Assembly: GCA_964478165.1 (NCBI GenBank)
Contig: CAYZGU010000038.1
Location: 62,001 to 126,000, forward strand
Origin: CAYZGU01 sp964478165
GTDB lineage: Bacteria > Poribacteria > WGA-4E > JAJDTR01
Direction: 5' to 3'
Length of the DNA stretch: 64,000 bases
Position numbers and translations under genes: made by a program. The notes beneath the pieces were generated by a model. The model searched no databases and was not told the DNA's origin. It worked only from the letters and a program-made list of their open reading frames with translations. How positions within the stretch are numbered: position 1 is the stretch's first letter; each line of letters opens with the position of its first letter. Positions 10,180 to 18,999 of the stretch are shown here, in pieces.

Positions 10180-10596
10180 TTAAATCGGTTCAAATTTGGG
10201 TATGCTAATTTCCGGCGTAACATCATCAAATATCACTTTGACTTGCATACCAACGTAGACTGCCGAAGGGTCGGTACCAACAACGTTCGAAATCATTCGT
10301 GCACCATCGTCTAGGTCAATGATCGCGTAGACGTAGGGCACTTCTGCGCTAAAGCCCTGATGGGCAACCTGATGTATGATGGTGAAGGAGTAGACTGTTC
10401 CAAATCCCGTTGATTTGAACCACCCGAGGTCCTCGGATAGACAGTGATAGCACATTACGCGTGGAAAGTAAATCACCTCATCACAGTCGTTACATTGTTG
10501 CAAAAATAATTCGTGCCGCTTGGCGGCTCTCCAGTATGCTTCTGTCTCAGGTACTATTGTGGGTAACGGTTTACGATACTCGCTCTTTATAGACAT
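10180..10596 (-). CDS. DUF35 Zn-ribbon/OB-fold protein, thiolase partner
   Basis: The 138-residue protein has an N-terminal rubredoxin-like zinc ribbon with four cysteines (C35, C38, C49, C52; CNDCDE and CYHC) and a C-terminal OB fold. This is the DUF35/ACAC family, whose members form complexes with thiolase-like enzymes and hold the acyl-CoA. It begins 20 bases after the thiolase homologue, so the two are surely co-transcribed and probably co-assembled. DUF35 domains are essential for activity in the Ltp2-ChsH2 aldolase and in some HMG-CoA synthase-thiolase complexes. It is not expected to be catalytic alone. Confidence 0.88.
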   Translation of the reverse strand: MSIKSEYRKPLPTIVPETEAYWRAAKRHELFLQQCNDCDEVIYFPRVMCYHCLSEDLGWFKSTGFGTVYSFTIIHQVAHQGFSAEVPYVYAIIDLDDGARMISNVVGTDPSAVYVGMQVKVIFDDVTPEISIPKFEPI

Positions 10597-10616
10597 AAAT
10601 ATATAGTCCCATAGTT

Positions 10617-11798
10617 CTAGGAAATTTCACTTCCGAAAATCAGTGTGCATTGGTCCGCCATCGAACCTCCGTTGCCGTTGGAAAGACCGAACGTCGCACC
10701 GTCGACTTGAAGTTCACCCCCCCGGCCCATCAACTGTCTGGCTGCCTCAATCGAATGCATGAGATGAATTCCTGGGTTGGGTTGGCCTCGGCCGAGTTGA
10801 CCGCCGTCTGTATTAAGCGGTACCTTCCCTTTGTATGTCAAATCCGTCTCCGCGACAAACGCTGCTCCCTCTCCCTTCTCGCAACACCCTATATCCTCAA
10901 GCGAAATCACGACTGTGATGGTGTAACAATCATATAGTTCGATGAAGTCCATGTCCGCTATCGTCAATCCTGCCATCTCGAATGCGTGTTTTGCAGCGAG
11001 TTTTACCGGGGAAGTGGTAAGACTTCGATTGTAGCCATAGGCGGGATTCCACAACCCTCTGTCGAACTGCTGTCCGCCCCCTAGCAGGTAAACAGGTGGG
11101 TTTTTAGCGTCTTTTGCACGCTCCTCTGTAGTCATGACAAGCGCGCAACCTCCGACGCACGGCATAACAATCTCGAACAAGTGCAGTGGTTCGCAGATAA
11201 ACCTCGAATTCAACACGTCTTCTACAGTTATCTGCTTTTTCAGCAAAGCATTTGGAAACTTCGATGCGTGATACCGTGCGTTAATGACCACGTGCGCAAA
11301 CTGCTCATCCGTGGCGTCAAACTCATGCATGTAACGCTGTTTAATCATCGCGTATGCCGAATTGTTGAACATTGGTCCGTAGATGCTGTCGAAGTCCCGT
11401 TCGAACGCTGTTCCGGTTTCCAATCCGAATTCATAGATGCGTTTGGGATCCATGACACTCCCAGCGACAATCAACACGTTGTTACAGAGGCCCCCTGCTA
11501 GAGCTGCGGCTGCATAAAGTATCGCCGCATTTCCGGACGCACCACCACGATAAACATTGTCGAGAAACCTTGGATGAAGTTGCAAGTATTCCTGTAGGTC
11601 TTCCGTCCAGGTCGGTTCTTCGTCCAAGGGAGATATCGAGATTAAACCATCAATATCCTCCTTAGTCAATCCCGCATCCTGAATTGCAAGCTTTGCTGCA
11701 CGACAGTATTCTGTGTAATTGGATCGATTTCCCGGGTTCCTCCTGAGGAATTCAGTTTCGCCGTAACCAACAATTGCGGCCTTCCCCTTTATGCTCAT
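10617..11798 (-). CDS. Thiolase-superfamily protein lacking the nucleophilic cysteine (SCP2-thiolase/Ltp2-like)
   Basis: The 393 residues have a thiolase fold resembling SCP2-type thiolases: N-terminal AAIVGYGETEF, a GGQLGRGQP loop, and a C-terminal glycine-rich end. The usual nucleophile motif CASG is GASG here (G86-A87-S88-G89), and the second catalytic CxG is replaced by SNGNGG near residue 374. Thiolysis or Claisen condensation by the normal route is therefore unlikely. Cys-less homologues paired with DUF35, such as Ltp2, are retro-aldolases in side-chain degradation. I chose the ATG at 11798 because GAGGAC lies 8 bases upstream; an in-frame upstream extension to 11912 has no such site. 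Confidence 0.82.
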   Translation of the reverse strand: MSIKGKAAIVGYGETEFLRRNPGNRSNYTEYCRAAKLAIQDAGLTKEDIDGLISISPLDEEPTWTEDLQEYLQLHPRFLDNVYRGGASGNAAILYAAAALAGGLCNNVLIVAGSVMDPKRIYEFGLETGTAFERDFDSIYGPMFNNSAYAMIKQRYMHEFDATDEQFAHVVINARYHASKFPNALLKKQITVEDVLNSRFICEPLHLFEIVMPCVGGCALVMTTEERAKDAKNPPVYLLGGGQQFDRGLWNPAYGYNRSLTTSPVKLAAKHAFEMAGLTIADMDFIELYDCYTITVVISLEDIGCCEKGEGAAFVAETDLTYKGKVPLNTDGGQLGRGQPNPGIHLMHSIEAARQLMGRGGELQVDGATFGLSNGNGGSMADQCTLIFGSEIS

Positions 11799-11916
11799 CT
11801 GTATGTCCTCTAATTTTGATAATCTAAATCGCTTCGTTAGATGGATGGAATCGTCTGCAGTATCGTTGAGTGTGTCTTGGTCATCGGCTGCAAAACCCAA
11901 ACCTGAAAACACTTGA

Positions 11917-12861
11917 CTAATAGGGCTGCAGGCGATTTTTCACCAGAAACATTCCTTTCGTCGGCAGGCCTCCCCATTGTCGCGATCCGTCAGATTTCTT
12001 GCGGATGGAGAACTGGTCGAACACCTCTCCGTCTAGATTCTTCGCTTCAGCAGTGAGCACATGTCCTCGGAGGCGTATCTTAAGATAGTGCATCTGGTGG
12101 AGCGAAATTGTCGCATCAAACCAGCGAGGTACTGCATTCTGAGGATCTTCAGGTCGATACGCGACACACCCACCACCTACCGTAATAAGCGACATACCGC
12201 GCTCATCATCACGCGCATGGCTCAGAGGATTAAGCGGATAAGTGCGTTCGTAGAGGTGTTGATGGCCGCGAAAGATAAGATCAACGCCCTCGCGCCACGC
12301 AAGCGGCTCGACAAATTCCGACACGACGCTAGAACCCGCACCATCGCTAGGTTCACTCAGGCGACAGAATTTGGTGCCAGGTTCATGGTGGAAGACGAAA
12401 CGCCAGGGTGCGCTCCGAGTGCATTCAAGATCTCGGGCAAACCATTCCAGCTGTGTCATTTCTCCCTCGGACAAATTGAATTTCTCGTGCAGAACACCGT
12501 GTGTAGCCGGAGGAGTACATAATCCAATGAAATGCGCCTGCCCGGCATCAAAAGAATAAAATATTCCCGGGGATTGCAATCCCAGCCTCTTACTCCACTC
12601 TCGACGTGCGGCAAGAACATCTCCGTCTAAATCGTGGTTGCCCGGAACGGCATGTATTGGAATCCCTGTTTTGACCAAGGGCTGAATGCGGTCAAAGAAG
12701 GCATTCCATGGAGCGGAATCTGCGCCGTTCGCCATAACTAAGTCGCCGGGAATTACCACAAATTCAGGCTCTTCTTGAATGAGCTTCTCGACCAAGCGCG
12801 TCAAATTATTGTCGGGGATTTGCCAATCTGCAACGACGCAGAATAGCAGTTCATCAGTCAT
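11917..12861 (-). CDS. Calcineurin-like metallophosphoesterase
   Basis: The 314-residue protein has the dinuclear metal motifs in order: D12 in VVADWQ, GD at 39-40 (IPGDLV), GNHD at 74-77, FHHEPG in the second half, and GHQHLYERTYPL. The last motif resembles purple acid phosphatase (GHxHxYERTxP). The usual first motif DxH is DWQ, so one metal ligand differs, as in PAP-like enzymes. No signal peptide is visible, so action on a cytoplasmic phosphoester is likely; the substrate is unknown. It sits between the SDR and thiolase genes on the same strand with gaps above 100 bases, so it may be only loosely linked to either. Confidence 0.85.
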   Translation of the reverse strand: MTDELLFCVVADWQIPDNNLTRLVEKLIQEEPEFVVIPGDLVMANGADSAPWNAFFDRIQPLVKTGIPIHAVPGNHDLDGDVLAARREWSKRLGLQSPGIFYSFDAGQAHFIGLCTPPATHGVLHEKFNLSEGEMTQLEWFARDLECTRSAPWRFVFHHEPGTKFCRLSEPSDGAGSSVVSEFVEPLAWREGVDLIFRGHQHLYERTYPLNPLSHARDDERGMSLITVGGGCVAYRPEDPQNAVPRWFDATISLHQMHYLKIRLRGHVLTAEAKNLDGEVFDQFSIRKKSDGSRQWGGLPTKGMFLVKNRLQPY

Positions 12862-13002
12862 ATTTCACAAGCATTCAACTCATTTTGAGAACCAGGTGAT
12901 TGCATAGGAAAATTTAGATATCATGCTATCGTCCCTTCTTCTCACGCTGCAAAAAACTGAGGCATAAAATAAACAGCAAGCAAAGAACTCCAAAGACGAT
13001 GT

Positions 13003-13770
13003 TTATTGCGCTGTATAACCACCATCTACAAATAGCGATGTTCCTGTGACCCAAGAGGATTCCTCTGAGGCGAGGTATACCGCAGCAGACGCGACATCCT
13101 CAGGTTGACCAATCCTACCAATGGGGTGCATTCTGGCTATTTCCTCTCCGCGTTCTGCGAGATCTTCTCGATTAAAGTCGATCTCTATCCAGGCAGGGCA
13201 AACCGAATTAACGCGAATTTTACGTTCGGCAAAATCTAACGCCATACACTTTGTCAAGAGTTCTATGCCCCCCTTGGCAACATTATACGCCCCTTGGTTT
13301 CGCTGGCCGATGTGTCCCGAAACCGAAGAACAATTGACAATTGCACCACCGCCATTCTCTATCATGTACGGGATAGCAGATTTTGAACACAAGAAATAGC
13401 CGCGTAGGTTTATGCCCATGAGACTATCCCATTCTTCTTCGGTTAGATCTAGAATTGTCTTTCCAATGCCGGTAAACACACCAGCGTTGTTAAACAAAAT
13501 GTCAAGTTTACCATATCGTCTGACGGTCTCATCAACCATATTCTGAACTTGGTCGGCCTCTGACACATCAACGGAAAGATAGGTGGCTGTTCCACCAACT
13601 GATTCAATATAATCTAGGGTTTCTTCCAACGGCTTCACTCTTCTACCCGTAATCACGACCTTTGCGCCCTCCTGCGCAAAACGTATTGCCGTTCCCCGAC
13701 CAATGCCAGTTCCACCACCGGTAATAATCGCAACCTTTTCTCTTAATCTCATATTTTCACCCATGTCCAC
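13003..13770 (-). CDS. Short-chain dehydrogenase/reductase (classical SDR)
   Basis: NAD(P)-dependent alcohol/ketone oxidoreductase of 255 residues. It has the cofactor motif TGGGTGIG, the NNAG motif near residue 94, and the catalytic Ser148-Tyr162-Lys166 set (NCSSVSG, AYNVAKGG). Closest families are 3-oxoacyl-ACP reductase-like and glucose/sugar dehydrogenase-like SDRs. The start is uncertain: GTG at 13770, ATG at 13764 or ATG at 13752 are all in frame and none has a strong ribosome site. The gap to the upstream dehydrogenase is about 12 bases, so the two are one operon and may act in sequence on a hydroxy/keto acid. Confidence 0.88.
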   Translation of the reverse strand: MDMGENMRLREKVAIITGGGTGIGRGTAIRFAQEGAKVVITGRRVKPLEETLDYIESVGGTATYLSVDVSEADQVQNMVDETVRRYGKLDILFNNAGVFTGIGKTILDLTEEEWDSLMGINLRGYFLCSKSAIPYMIENGGGAIVNCSSVSGHIGQRNQGAYNVAKGGIELLTKCMALDFAERKIRVNSVCPAWIEIDFNREDLAERGEEIARMHPIGRIGQPEDVASAAVYLASEESSWVTGTSLFVDGGYTAQ

Positions 13771-13782
13771 AAGTTGATGGTT

Positions 13783-14742
13783 TTACGATGGATTGACAAC
13801 TCCGACCGGTTCTTTTCCGGCGAAAACCTTTACGACATTTTGCGCTGCTCCGATTGCCATCCGATGCCAGGCTTCCTGCGTAAAAGACGCCGCATGCGGT
13901 CCTAGAACCACATTGTCAATGGATAAGAGTGGGCTGTTCATAGGGGGTTCTTCCGTAAATACGTCGAGCCCTGCACCCGCAATCCAACCGGATTGAAGCG
14001 CTTTGATGAGACTAGATTCATCAACGATAGGCCCGCGTGCAGTGTTGATTAGATAGGAGGTGGGTTTCATGAGTTTTAGCTCCTGCTCGCCAATCAATCC
14101 AGTTGTTTCCGGACTTAGGGGCGAGTGAATACTAATGAAATCGGCACGTGAAAGCAATCGGTCCAAAGACAGAAAATCAACCCCGTGTTCCGTGGCAAAA
14201 GTTTCATCCGGGTGTAGGTCGTAGGCCAAGAGTTTCATGTCGAATCCACTCGCTCGTTTCACTAATCGCTTACCTATTTTTCCGAGGCCAATAATTCCCA
14301 ATGTCTTCCGCTGTAATTCAACCCCAATCTGGGGAGACCAGCCTCCGGCACGTACGCTTCTGTCTCCTTGTGGGATATTTCGAGCAATGCTTAGCATTAG
14401 ACCCAGCGCGAGTTCCGCCACACTGTCAGTGTTTGCCTCGGGGGTCGTTGTGACAATGATCCCGTGCTCTGAGGCGGCATCGAGATCAATCGTGTCGAAA
14501 CCAACGCCAGTCCGGGCGATGATCTTCAAGTTCGTCGTCGTAGAAAGCACTCGCCTTGTAAACGGATGACCGCCAGGTATTATCCCGTCCACCCCGTCTA
14601 GCAGTCTGATGAGGACATCCTCGCTTAACGGACCTGCAGGGTAATGTAGAGAAACTTCACAATCTTGCATCTCTAGTAAAGAAAGAACATCACGCGCATC
14701 CCATTCCCGGGGAAAAGTTGTAATTAAAACCTTATGCATCAT
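13783..14742 (-). CDS. D-isomer-specific 2-hydroxyacid dehydrogenase (phosphoglycerate dehydrogenase-like)
   Basis: Reduces or oxidises a D-2-hydroxyacid/2-keto acid pair with NAD(P). The 319 residues have the split catalytic domain plus the Rossmann motif GLGKIG (152-157) and the catalytic Arg236 (NTARGPIVDE), Glu264/265 (DVFTEEPP) and His283 (GPHAASF). It lacks the ACT domain of SerA, so glyoxylate/hydroxypyruvate or sugar-acid reduction is more likely than serine synthesis. Two adjacent ATGs could start it; GGAG lies just upstream. It leads a minus-strand operon with the SDR that follows within about 12 bases. Confidence 0.9.
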   Translation of the reverse strand: MMHKVLITTFPREWDARDVLSLLEMQDCEVSLHYPAGPLSEDVLIRLLDGVDGIIPGGHPFTRRVLSTTTNLKIIARTGVGFDTIDLDAASEHGIIVTTTPEANTDSVAELALGLMLSIARNIPQGDRSVRAGGWSPQIGVELQRKTLGIIGLGKIGKRLVKRASGFDMKLLAYDLHPDETFATEHGVDFLSLDRLLSRADFISIHSPLSPETTGLIGEQELKLMKPTSYLINTARGPIVDESSLIKALQSGWIAGAGLDVFTEEPPMNSPLLSIDNVVLGPHAASFTQEAWHRMAIGAAQNVVKVFAGKEPVGVVNPS

Positions 14743-14814
14743 CTATCTCCATCTTACACATCCTCTTCATCATCGGCAAGTAATGTACGCCTCTATCTCC
14801 ACGCACTGAATTGA

Positions 14815-15264
14815 CTACGGAACGATAATTACCTTCATGGACTCTTCATATTCCATCGACTTTAGCATCCCAACTTCTGTTTGAGAGAGGGGGTATTCAT
14901 GTGGTACAAATTTCTCAAATAGAAAGAGATTTGCGTGCCGTTCCATTAGCTCCATGCTGGGAATGTAGCCCGTAAAAGGGTGCTTGGTCATGCCGATAAG
15001 ACGAATAATTTTCGAACAGAAGTGACGGTGGGGACTTAGCGATATCTCCCCAGTCTCAGTAAAGTTACCTACTTCAATGTAAATACCTTCCTTTCTCGTC
15101 ATATCTAATCGCTCGACCACTACTTCGGCAACGCCTGCGCACTCCACGACAATGTCCGCAGCACCTCCATGTGTCAGCGATTGGACAAATTCAATTCGCT
15201 CCTTCGAGTTTGTTTGAACAGTGTTGAGGATAGAGTCTGCGCCAAATCCTTGGTACTCGGATCT
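14815..15264 (-). pseudogene. Truncated zinc-type alcohol dehydrogenase, C-terminal half only
   Basis: An open frame of 149 codons begins directly after an in-frame TAG and matches only the second half of a zinc-dependent dehydrogenase: FGADSILNT, LTHGGAADIVVECAGVAEV, and IYIEVGNFTETGEISLSPH, then IRLIGM. The catalytic-zinc cysteine half and the glycine motif are missing upstream, where the frame closes and no similarity resumes. It therefore cannot be a working enzyme. An internal ATG would give 110 residues, but this is probably an eroded relative of the intact gene at 1-645. Confidence 0.75.
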
Positions 15265-15471
15265 CTAGAAGGAATTCATCACCCTTGCTAATCACTTACC
15301 CAATACCCTACCGCAAGCGGTAGTAGAACCTTCCGCAGATTCCTCTGAAAGAATTTTCAGTACTGGATGTGCCACAACATTGGCTGGACCGGAAGTCAAT
15401 CAGTCACGGCCAGAGATGCATCTGGATACAAAAAATCAAACAATTCTTGTCTGTTAGCTCTTTTTCACAAT

Positions 15472-17277
15472 CTACCAAATAATGTTCTTTAGTTCGGAAA
15501 TAAAGCGTGTTTTTTTGATGGTCTTCCCAGTCGGTTTGTTTTCGTAAAGCGGGAGTGCAGTGCCTTTGGGATCGATTGAAATAACATCTGAGCCTCGCAT
15601 GGTTAGTTTATAGGGGATTTCACCAATTACGCGATGAACGACGCGTTCAGGCACAGGAAAGGTCAGTTTAACCTGGTCTCCGGGTTTGAGCCACCCCATT
15701 CGCACGTAACGACCATCTATTGAGTAGTGATGGGGTCGATCCTCCACCGTCGTTTCAACGCTGTCGAGATCGCACCATTCCGGCATACGAACGGCCACTT
15801 TTGGAGCATCTTTTATGTGCAAAACAATCTTTCCTTCTTGCGGCAGATAGCTGTCAATGTCTAACCAGGGTGAAGCCCTGTTCAGGAGTAGGTTTACGCG
15901 CACCTCACCAGACTCGCAGGTGACAATGCTGTCCCATACGTAGTAGAATGTTCGTGCCCCATTCGCAGTGCAACAATGCATAATAGACAGACCTGATAGT
16001 TTTGGACCATCCTCAGTTTGGACAACGTCGAGCCCATCGTTTGCACGCATCCAACCTAAAAACGATCCTATGGATCTCTCTGGAACGTCACGCGTATCGG
16101 AATGGGGATGTTGGCTCGGTTCAGTTGAGAAGTAGCTGTCCGGTATCTTGTCAAGAAAGGTGCTCTCGCACATTTGACCTTCTGCGTACACATTTCGAAC
16201 CCAGCGGTCTACATCGTCCCAGTAATCGCCTACCCCGGCACGTGTCAGGTACAGCGCAAGAAACACCATATCAGTGACCTCGCAAATCTCAGTGGTATTG
16301 CCTTCTCTATCAAGATACATGTCCGACCCGGGCATCACTTCTGGGAAGTAACCAATCAGTGAATCCCCCATCTCACGAACCCAACGGTAACACGCATCTA
16401 CGCGCTCTAATATTTCACGGTCGTTCGTAGCATAGCCAAATTCACACACCGCCATTAGGGCGTACAGGCTATGATGAAAATGCCAGAACGTATATCGACC
16501 ATCTTCATTATTGAATACGCGAGCTAACGCCCATCTCGCTAGGCCCCCGGCCAGTTCCAGCGCTGGTTCATAGCCTGATACGCGGTAGAACAACGCAGAT
16601 CCGTGTCCCAATGCACCGATTGAGTAGATCATGCCGAAAATCGGATCGCTATCGGCAAGGGAACCACTATCGATTCCGGTGACGGGTTCATCAGCATCAG
16701 AAGGAACTTCCTCACCGGGGCGAAACCGCCCTTTCCAGAGAAAGCGAAATCCCTCTTTTTCGCGTGTGAGTTCTAGTAGGCGGTCAACTTTACGCTTGCC
16801 AACTTCGATCCACCGCGGATCATCATCAACCTGAGCCAGCATTGACAATGCCAACAAAAGGCGACCTTCGCCCCAGACCTCAGAGAAAGATCTATTTTCG
16901 GCAAACTGTCCTAAGGTGTCGCTTGGACAATACGTCAAACCATCCTCTCCCAATAGACTAAGCTGCGTCTGGAGAACTGCCATATCTTCCTCTAGCCCGT
17001 AGGTGTTTCCCGAAGCCAGCCGACAGACGGTTGATGCTTCAATGAACTTGGCCGGTATGTTCAAGTAAGCGTCAGTGACATGAGATGGATACAATTCGGT
17101 CGGACGTTGTGAAAAATCGACAATGAATCCCAACGCCCACTTTTCCTCTGGATACCACGCATTGGCAATAGCGTTAAGTGCGAGATTCATACGGTCCGCT
17201 AAATCTAGTGTATCAGGCACTTCGGCCTCGTAACGTTCTCCCAAGGTGCATTTGGTCATTGGGTTGTTTTTAAGCAT
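15472..17277 (-). CDS. GH127-like glycoside hydrolase, paralogue 2
   Basis: The 601-residue protein is a close relative of the protein at 1984-3828, sharing the opening PDTLDLADRM, RYTFWHFHHSLYALMAVCEFG and the C-terminal beta domain. The Zn-thiolate residues are intact: E330-I-C332 and C435-C436 in MHCCTANGAR. No signal peptide is present. Translation starts at ATG 17277 behind a strong GGAAGGAG site; a second ATG six codons on is less well placed. It follows an RraA-family gene and a PhyH gene on the same strand. The two cytoplasmic copies probably differ in linkage or sugar preference. Confidence 0.75.
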   Translation of the reverse strand: MLKNNPMTKCTLGERYEAEVPDTLDLADRMNLALNAIANAWYPEEKWALGFIVDFSQRPTELYPSHVTDAYLNIPAKFIEASTVCRLASGNTYGLEEDMAVLQTQLSLLGEDGLTYCPSDTLGQFAENRSFSEVWGEGRLLLALSMLAQVDDDPRWIEVGKRKVDRLLELTREKEGFRFLWKGRFRPGEEVPSDADEPVTGIDSGSLADSDPIFGMIYSIGALGHGSALFYRVSGYEPALELAGGLARWALARVFNNEDGRYTFWHFHHSLYALMAVCEFGYATNDREILERVDACYRWVREMGDSLIGYFPEVMPGSDMYLDREGNTTEICEVTDMVFLALYLTRAGVGDYWDDVDRWVRNVYAEGQMCESTFLDKIPDSYFSTEPSQHPHSDTRDVPERSIGSFLGWMRANDGLDVVQTEDGPKLSGLSIMHCCTANGARTFYYVWDSIVTCESGEVRVNLLLNRASPWLDIDSYLPQEGKIVLHIKDAPKVAVRMPEWCDLDSVETTVEDRPHHYSIDGRYVRMGWLKPGDQVKLTFPVPERVVHRVIGEIPYKLTMRGSDVISIDPKGTALPLYENKPTGKTIKKTRFISELKNIIW

Positions 17278-17542
17278 TGAATCTCCTTCCTTGGCTCATT
17301 TTTCTCGGCAGATTCCGACTATTGGCACTAAAAGCGCGATTATTGTCAATCCAAGAATAGCAAAAGTGGGCACCGATTACTAGTAATCGTGGATTCGAGC
17401 ATATTCAAACGGTCACATTCATCCCTGTGGAGCTGGCACCCTGACCGAGATCTGGATTCCTATTTGTCAGAAACCCTACAATCCTACCAGGGTGCTCATC
17501 GCGCCAGTCAAGGAATACAATGATCTCCCATTCGATTGGGAT

Positions 17543-18235
17543 TCATTCGTTTTCCAACGCTTCGTGTTCTTGCCGTATTGATTCGAATAGTTCTTCCAAA
17601 TCGTAGATCTCAACCTGTGAAGTGCCTTCGGCAACCTTGCTCCTTAGCACCTCTTCATAACGCACTATGGATTGAAGTTTTGATAAAACCGCTTGAGCTT
17701 TCCCGAGTGGGACGACAACAACACCATCAGCGTCACCTACAATAATGTCGCCAGGACTGACTACCGTTCCGCCACATCGAATCGGAACATTGACCTCTCC
17801 CAGCGAACCCCGTCCCGAGACTCGTGGACTGGTACCCCGGGCGAAAACAGGAAAACCCAGATCGCGTATTGGTGTAATATCCCTAACCAAACCATCCAAA
17901 ACAAGTCCACTAAGCCCCTTAACCTGCGCCTCCGTGGATGTAATTTCACCCCACAACGCAGCGTCAGGGTTGCCCTGATTATCAACAACCAATACGTCAC
18001 CACGTTGCGCTACGTCGAGAGCTTTCAGAACTGGCAAAAAATCGCCAGTAGGAGTTACCGCCGTGCAGGCGGGACCACAGATACACTTGTTGTGAACAAG
18101 GCTTTTGATTCCCGAATCCATTGTTCTCAAATTTGCCATTGCATCGCTAATGTTGGCTGTAGCCATCTGGGAAAACGCCTCTAACAACGCTGTTTCGGGA
18201 CGTTCAATCACTGCATTGACTTCAAACAGATTCAT
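17543..18235 (-). CDS. RraA-family protein (4-hydroxy-4-methyl-2-oxoglutarate aldolase-like)
   Basis: The 230-residue protein belongs to the RraA/HMG aldolase/dimethylmenaquinone-methyltransferase-like fold. Visible signatures are ALWGE (94-98), GLVLDGLVRD with the metal/pyruvate-site R118-D119, and VSPGDIIVGDADGVVVVP near 170-187. Family members cleave 4-hydroxy-2-oxo acids to pyruvate plus a carbonyl compound with a divalent metal, or in E. coli bind RNase E. The intact R-D pair argues for the aldolase or decarboxylase role. The ATG has GGAAG 8 bases upstream. It follows a PhyH gene by 56 bases, so a hydroxylated acid from that enzyme could be its substrate. Confidence 0.85.
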   Translation of the reverse strand: MNLFEVNAVIERPETALLEAFSQMATANISDAMANLRTMDSGIKSLVHNKCICGPACTAVTPTGDFLPVLKALDVAQRGDVLVVDNQGNPDAALWGEITSTEAQVKGLSGLVLDGLVRDITPIRDLGFPVFARGTSPRVSGRGSLGEVNVPIRCGGTVVSPGDIIVGDADGVVVVPLGKAQAVLSKLQSIVRYEEVLRSKVAEGTSQVEIYDLEELFESIRQEHEALENE

Positions 18236-18291
18236 GTATAATCTTCCTTCAACGAGTTAAAATCACAGTTCAGATGGAATTGTATATGCGT

Positions 18292-18999
18292 TCAAATGTC
18301 AGCGGAGCGTGCAGTCAATTCTCGCAAGCGCGGGCTTGATGTCTCATAGATGTCCCGTTTAAGCAAAGGCCACGTGCCGCGAGGCCGATGAACCGACATC
18401 GGCATCAGATATATGTTCGCCAACATACGATGCTGATCTGTCGTCGTATTTCCTCCGCTTCGATGCCAAAGCCCATTATGGTAGACAAAGGCACTTCCTT
18501 TCCTGCCTTTCACTGGAATCTCATCGGCATAGCTATCTCGACTGGGACCGCGCCGAGTATGATGGCTGAAAGGTACAATCCGCGTTGCGCCATTTTCCGG
18601 TGTGCTGTCAGTGAGCATCCAGAACACCTGGAGCCCATTCCAGGGTGGCATTACTGACCCTGGTTCAGATGCCGCAACACCGCGTGTTGGCCAATCAGCA
18701 TGTAAGGCACCTTCAGGCGTTCCGGGCTTGCACCACTTTAAGGCAACATTGTTTGCCACGAAAAACCCCTCTCCAAGAACTGATTCGGCAAGCTCAAGAA
18801 TCAGCGGATGAGTGCACAGTGGCGCGAGATCTGGCATCTCATTCAGTGCCCCTTCCAAGCTTATATACCCTGGTCCCATCGCATTCATGATAGAACGGGC
18901 GAGCTTGTCCAGTCGTTCGGCTTCACCTCGATCGAGTAGGTCTTCGAAAATGCAGTAGCCCTCTTCTGCCAGCCTTCCTTCAATATCACTAATCTTCAT
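18292..18999 (-). CDS. PhyH-family Fe(II)/2-oxoglutarate dioxygenase, subgroup B
   Basis: The 235-residue protein has the complete triad H100-A-D102 (ALHADWP) and H179 (LWHRSGGNTTTDQHR), with R191 for 2-oxoglutarate. It is similar over its full length to the genes at 33089 and 33955, sharing GYISLEGALNxMPxLAPLC, WCKPG and VPFSHHxRR. The substrate is unknown. It is the first gene of a minus-strand set leading to an RraA-family protein and a GH127-like hydrolase. As the canonical member of subgroup B, it is the best reference for judging the HxA variant at 33955. Confidence 0.85.
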   Translation of the reverse strand: MKISDIEGRLAEEGYCIFEDLLDRGEAERLDKLARSIMNAMGPGYISLEGALNEMPDLAPLCTHPLILELAESVLGEGFFVANNVALKWCKPGTPEGALHADWPTRGVAASEPGSVMPPWNGLQVFWMLTDSTPENGATRIVPFSHHTRRGPSRDSYADEIPVKGRKGSAFVYHNGLWHRSGGNTTTDQHRMLANIYLMPMSVHRPRGTWPLLKRDIYETSSPRLRELTARSADI

